From the NCBI GenBank assembly GCA_963402885.1, contig OY727102.1, positions 16,306,001 to 16,370,000 of the forward strand: DNA of 64,000 bases, given 5' to 3'. Source of the DNA: Antedon bifida (taxonomy: Eukaryota; Echinodermata; Crinoidea; Comatulida; Antedonidae). A program made the position numbers and the translations under genes. This document shows, one piece after another, positions 59,469-64,000 of the stretch (position 1 is the first letter of the stretch; each line of letters opens with the position of its first letter). The notes under the pieces were generated by a model that searched no databases, had not been told where the DNA came from, and worked only from the letters and a program-made list of their open reading frames with translations.

Positions 59469-60191
59469 CAGAGATCCTCCAGAAGTAAACGATGTTGCGT
59501 TATAGATTATATAGACGTGTGGAGGAACTCTTAACTGTAGCTGGCATGACTGATTCTCATCGGCAGCTGGTCCTTCTGCTTTACACACAAACACAGCCTC
59601 TTCGTCATCGATGGTCAGTACACGTGTTAACTCGTCAAAGTATGAAGACATACCATCGAAGAGATCAACCTGTTCTGTTAGTTTGACTCCGTTTCTGTAC
59701 CATTGTAATTCTGGTCTTGGATTGCCACCTTTTGCATAACATTTTAATTGGACTGTTTTCAAAGTGTTTATCAACGTTATGTTTGCCTCACACTTTGGAT
59801 ACGTTGAGTCTAACTTCATTATTTCAAATACTGTCAGATTAACGTATGATGATACAGAACCATATTGACAAGCATACTGACTTTGACTGAGCGTAGTGTT
59901 GAGTATTGTTAACGCACTGGTTCTTCTATTGTTACTTATACTAACACTATATCCATTCACTACAAACACATCTTCTAATGCTATTCTAAAGCCAAGACTG
60001 TTAAACCATTGCCAAGGGAATATCGGTTCAAGTGTGTCAACGTTACATTCAAATACAGAATTTTCTCCAGCGAATACTTCAAGAGTCAATGGCTGTATTG
60101 TTGTAACAGCTTCAGAAACTAACAAGTTGTTACACACAATAGAAAATATAGACCAAACAAATATAACGTTGCAAAGGCCAGCGAACATCAT
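59469..60191 (-). pseudogene. split Ig receptor gene 4, 5' part (signal peptide, Ig1, Ig2)
   Basis: About 241 codons from a double Met: signal peptide, first Ig and second Ig, ending in the start of the third Ig (TSFTSGGSL). The first 180 or so residues are close to long-tail receptor 2 (AVTTIQPLTLEVFAGEN, SISNNRRTSALTI), but from within Ig2 the sequence becomes short-tail-like (RVLTIDDEEAVFVCKAEGPA, ADENQSCQ). The original gene was therefore a long/short chimera before the LTR element interrupted it. Confidence 0.85.
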
Positions 60192-61554
60192 GACATTTTC
60201 ATCAAAACATACCTCCAGTCCAGTAGCATGTGTACATGATCAATATTTATAGGCCTCGCATTTAAAAAACCATACGTCTGATTATCTATAAACATCAGAA
60301 GAACCACACGAATGATTTGCATCCTGCTACGTTTAAAATGTGCGTAGTGCTTATATAATAGTACACTGACTCTACTGTTCTAAATTGTTATGCATCGCTA
60401 GTGCGTAAGCATGGAAATCTTTTATGCTCTGTGTATAGTACTTTTGTGTTACTATAAGAGAGAATTCTTCAGTCAGTGACGTATAAGTAGTATAATATTA
60501 TTTTTAAAGTAACTTCCTGAATTCAATATGGATATTCTAGTATCTATTCACATGTCCGAATCCCGCCAGGTAGACTATTGCTTCTTGCAACAAAGATAGT
60601 GTGGTTTGGTCTAGATGGTCTAGGCCCATGTAATTAGGATAATGTTGTTAATGTAAGTTAGACAGATACAGTTTCATTGAGTGTATAGATGGACTGAGGG
60701 CTCTGATTGGTCACATTTGCTGTTGCTTAGTCTTAGTCTGACGTGTTGTTGGTTTACCGAAAGTAACGGTAGTGTGTAAGTGTTACTATATCCACATCAA
60801 TGTTTCATATTTGAAAAAAACCAAACCCTGCTATTTTACATGCTGACCGTAATCATATTGCCGCTTCCAATTTAAATTGACCTCATCGGCGAGTGTACCC
60901 TCTATTATTATTTGTCACAATTTATTGTCATCTTTTATTTATTGTAATTAATAATTTTGACAATCGTAATTTATTTAGAATCATTATCATCATTTTCTTC
61001 TATTAACACTATTATCATCGTGTCTACAGTTATAGAAAAAGTAGACTCACTGTAAAAGGTTGATATATACTATTATATAGTCTGGTAAGTCATCTTATAT
61101 TCCTTGCTGACTGTTCAGTTATTACAACACAATTTAATATTAATATAATATTTATTTACATAACATAGGTGTAACAACATAACATTATCTTTTTTATTAT
61201 AGGGTAATTATTTTAATAATATTTTTGTTTAAAACTTTTTTGTCATTTGTATCATATAATAACATATTCGTTCACAAATATATACATAATAATAAATGAA
61301 AAAAAATCCCAAAATGTCTTAAGTATATATAAAACAGTTTTACATAATATATATAACACACATAATATAAAACACAAAGAAAAAGTAGAATATTTCCATC
61401 GGGTACTGCAGTGAAGTACATAATGAAACAGAATACCAATGTAAATAGTTGTTACCATTATATAGATAGACAACTATCGTGCATAAATCGAATGCCTTAT
61501 AGTAATTCAGACATAATAGAACATGTTTAGACAGAGTCTGGTGTATGATGCCTC
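60192..61554. other. intergenic flank, third homologous copy
   Basis: Same block order as 46968-48476 and 50340-51456. It contains the 5' flank of the split gene (TATA-like box at 60244-60252) and the 3' flank of short-tail receptor 5. No gene. Confidence 0.65.
60244..60252 (-). promoter_or_regulatory. TATA-like box of split Ig gene 4
   Basis: CTATAAATA on the minus strand about 52 bases before the ATG at 60191, in sequence conserved with 46988-46996. Confidence 0.4.
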
Positions 61555-62814
61555 TTATTCATTAACCTTTATTTGATTTAGTTCTGTATATATTGAAGGA
61601 GTTGTTGGAACTAGCCCTGAATACGCCATTTCGCCAGATACTGTCTGATCATTTTCTATGATTGTATTCTGGTAACAAGGTTCAGCAGTGCTCGTTTCTT
61701 GATTTCCAGATGTATCTTGATCAGAATCAGTTTTATTCATGCAAAAAGATGTGAATGGTTTTAAAAGTTTGCTAAATTTAACCAATATACCAATACACAA
61801 TCCAAGAAAAAACATACCAACTGAAAGACACACAATTAAGATTAAATCAGTTGGATCATCAGATGTTTCATCTTCATGCTTTATCTCAATAGTATCACTA
61901 CCAACCAATCCAGAAGACGTGGTTACGTCACAACGAATTAAGATATTATAATTATGATTGACATCAAATATTTCTATGCCTCTCCCATCGTTCTTTAAGA
62001 TATACTTTAATTCACTAAAAATTAATAACTCGTTATTAATCGTCCAAATATAGTCTGTTATTTTCCATGGACTCATTGTTTTACAAGTCAATTCTAGATC
62101 TCCGGATTTAAAAGCCGTTGCATTAGAGAATATATGAACGTCCGGGGGAACTCTTAACTGTATCTGGCATGACTGATTCTCATCGGCAGCTGGACCTTCT
62201 GCCTTGCACATAAACACTGCATATTCGTCATCGATAGTCAGTACACGTGTTAGCCCTTCAAAGTATGATAATGTTTCAGTATTTAAAAAATCGTTATTTT
62301 CCATTAACTTGATTCCATTTCTATACCATTGTAAATCTGGTTTTGGATCCCCTCCTTTTGCACTACATCTTAGATGTGCTGTTTTCTCGGTGTTTATTGA
62401 CGTCATGTCTGAATCACACTGAGGATACATTGAGTCTAACCTCATTCCCCCATTAATTATTAAAGTGGCTTCTGGTGAAGATAAACCAAATTGACAAGTA
62501 TACACACTTTCATCCTCAAATGTAGTATTCAGTATTGTCAATGTACTGGTTGTTCTGCTGTTGCTGATCTTTACTTCATATCCTGATGTTACAAACAGAT
62601 CTTCCATGGCTATTATATTACTACCACCCTTAAACCATTTCCACATGGATGTAGAACTTAGTGTATCAATATTGCACTCAAATACAGCATTTTCACCAAC
62701 AAATACTTCAAGATGCAATGGTTGTATAGTGGTAACAGCTTCAGACAGTAACCAGTAGTTACACACAACAGGAAATATAAACCAAACAAATACCTTACGG
62801 CTGGTGAGCATCAT
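61555..62814 (-). CDS. short-tail Ig receptor 5 (three Ig, TM, ITIM and YxN tail), intronless
   Basis: A 419-codon single frame. Signal peptide about 1-26; Ig cysteines 48/107, 150/203 and 244/295; TM about 324-345. The cytoplasmic tail carries CYQNT (Tyr 381, Grb2-type pYxN), MAYSGL (Tyr 398) and SIYTEL (Tyr 409). The last fits the canonical ITIM (S/I/V/L)xYxx(L/I/V) used to recruit SHP-type phosphatases (established knowledge). It has the intact version of the tail that is truncated in 48477-49676. Inferred role: inhibitory or modulatory cell-surface receptor. Confidence 0.87.
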   Translation of the reverse strand: MMLTSRKVFVWFIFPVVCNYWLLSEAVTTIQPLHLEVFVGENAVFECNIDTLSSTSMWKWFKGGSNIIAMEDLFVTSGYEVKISNSRTTSTLTILNTTFEDESVYTCQFGLSSPEATLIINGGMRLDSMYPQCDSDMTSINTEKTAHLRCSAKGGDPKPDLQWYRNGIKLMENNDFLNTETLSYFEGLTRVLTIDDEYAVFMCKAEGPAADENQSCQIQLRVPPDVHIFSNATAFKSGDLELTCKTMSPWKITDYIWTINNELLIFSELKYILKNDGRGIEIFDVNHNYNILIRCDVTTSSGLVGSDTIEIKHEDETSDDPTDLILIVCLSVGMFFLGLCIGILVKFSKLLKPFTSFCMNKTDSDQDTSGNQETSTAEPCYQNTIIENDQTVSGEMAYSGLVPTTPSIYTELNQIKVNE

Positions 62815-64000
62815 GGCATCCTAGTACAGTATAATCATATCATAATTCCAGTACACATCCAATAATAAACATAAATCTATAAAATGTTTTTTTTTTTCAA
62901 TATTTGAGTTGTTTCCTTCCAAAATATCATGCAATCAGTACGCCACAATGATCTACGTCTGTCTGTGTGTAGTACTTGAATAGCATTCTGTAGTACACTC
63001 GCTCCGCACTAAAATGTTTACTTTTTATTTCACACCGTTAAATCGTTATGCATCGGTGGTGTTTACATTTTTATTCAAATGCATGCAATTCTTTTGCCCT
63101 TTGTGTTTATTTTATTTTGTTCTAATGGCGTTTATTTATTTCCTGTATTCAACTTGTTTAACGATAATATGAATCTACTAGCTAGAGACACTTTCATGAA
63201 ACATGAAAAGAAAATTGGATCTTTTATGATGACCAAAGATTTATCGACTATAAAATCATTGTAAAACGGACACTGCAACAGAATGCTATTTTCTCATAAT
63301 TAATCATTTAGTCATCATATGTACAATTAATTTATAATGAATATACATTATATGTCGTATCTATGAATCTGAAACTAAACAAAAAATTATACTAGGCCTA
63401 TAGAAATTTATATTTTTAAAAGTCTTATGATTTAGATTTCAAATATTTTTTCAGTGTAAATGCAGGGTTTGTATCAATTAGTTGACACATGATCAAAACA
63501 TCAACGACATTTTGAGTTTTGAAACTATAAAATATCTTTACTTTTGTGCATACATTTCACATATCAACAAGTTGTGAATTATTAATGAATGAAATATGGG
63601 CGTATCAATTGAATCAATCTCTTTTGCACGTGCATGCAGAGTAAACATTTCTTTGTATCAAACCAATGGTAAAAATACGAAATGATATGGTAAATACCAT
63701 CTTGACAGTTTCGTATTAAGACCAACTCAGAAAGCATCGTACGACGAAATGTCGGTGCTGTATTAGTTGAATTGAGATGTTGTTTTAAAAAAGCGTCGGA
63801 CGTAGTTTTTTGGTTGTCGGGAGAACATTAAACATGTTTATATTCTCCCGACAAGAAGATTCTTCTATAAAATAAGCTTTTCGTATGAGATTACAAACCA
63901 GACGAACATTTAAAATCAATCTACAATAACCTTAAAAGCATGCTGTCATACATTATTTATGATATATTTACATAAAATACCAATGCAAAATATACAAATC
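62815..64000. other. 5' flank of receptor 5 and unassigned sequence
   Basis: 62815-63310 is homologous to 49677-50260 (5' flank of receptor 3). From 63310 to the end no gene was recognised. It includes a strong hairpin at 63814-63854. Confidence 0.55.
63814..63854. other. perfect 12-bp inverted repeat (hairpin)
   Basis: TTGTCGGGAGAA and its exact inverse complement TTCTCCCGACAA are separated by 17 bases. GC-rich arms in AT-rich surroundings. Could be the ends of a tiny palindromic element or a structured RNA; no T-run consistent with a defined terminator. Confidence 0.5.

Noticed and set aside
1-64000. Bacterial origin of the Death/TIR genes
   Set aside because: Consistent GT-AG introns in conserved phases, metazoan Death domains and metazoan retroelements show host nuclear DNA.

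Overview
The window looks like AT-rich nuclear DNA of a marine invertebrate deuterostome, most likely an echinoderm. The grounds are spliced genes with GT-AG introns, Death/TIR immune proteins, a Gmr1-like Ty3/Gypsy element (a lineage described from deuterostomes) and a strongly over-represented TAGGCCTA palindrome. The species cannot be fixed from sequence alone.

Positions 1-33000 hold three tandem, same-strand (minus) paralogues of one multi-exon gene. Gene A (992-8867) runs off the left edge, gene B is 12342-20021 and gene C is 22422-32984. I derived exon models from splice sites and cross-checked them between copies: 17 coding exons, 1137 aa for B and 1122 aa for C, with conserved intron phases. 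Each protein is read as a long alpha-helical repeat region resembling the N-terminal half of Melted/VEPH1, then a coiled coil, a Death domain, TIR1, a charged linker, TIR2, a Pro/Glu/Lys-rich stretch and a C-terminal CaaX prenylation box (CCVL in B, CCVS in C). I know of no described protein with this architecture. The Death-TIR half and its introns are almost identical between copies while the helical half has diverged, which suggests gene conversion of the effector end and diversification of the probable sensor end. A relic terminal exon near 10372-10471 shows a further duplication or unequal crossover. A 2.9-kb foldback transposon (25828-28759) sits in an intron of gene C, and LINE fragments sit in introns of A and C.

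Positions 33000-40926 are gene-poor and hold decayed dispersed and tandem repeats.

Positions 40927-62814 hold a minus-strand array of intronless type-I membrane receptors: signal peptide, three Ig domains, one TM helix and a tyrosine-rich tail. Two long-tail members (40927-42795, 44886-46967) carry repeated YxxP motifs and, in one, PxLPxK motifs, a Crk-type docking signature. Two short-tail members (48477-49676, 61555-62814) carry a Grb2-type YxN, and the second also has a canonical ITIM that the first has lost. A fifth gene, a long/short chimera, is split by a young Gmr1-like LTR element (52004-59468). The array grew by segmental duplication. Together the two arrays look like a rapidly evolving recognition/signalling region, possibly immune or allorecognition; that role is inference.
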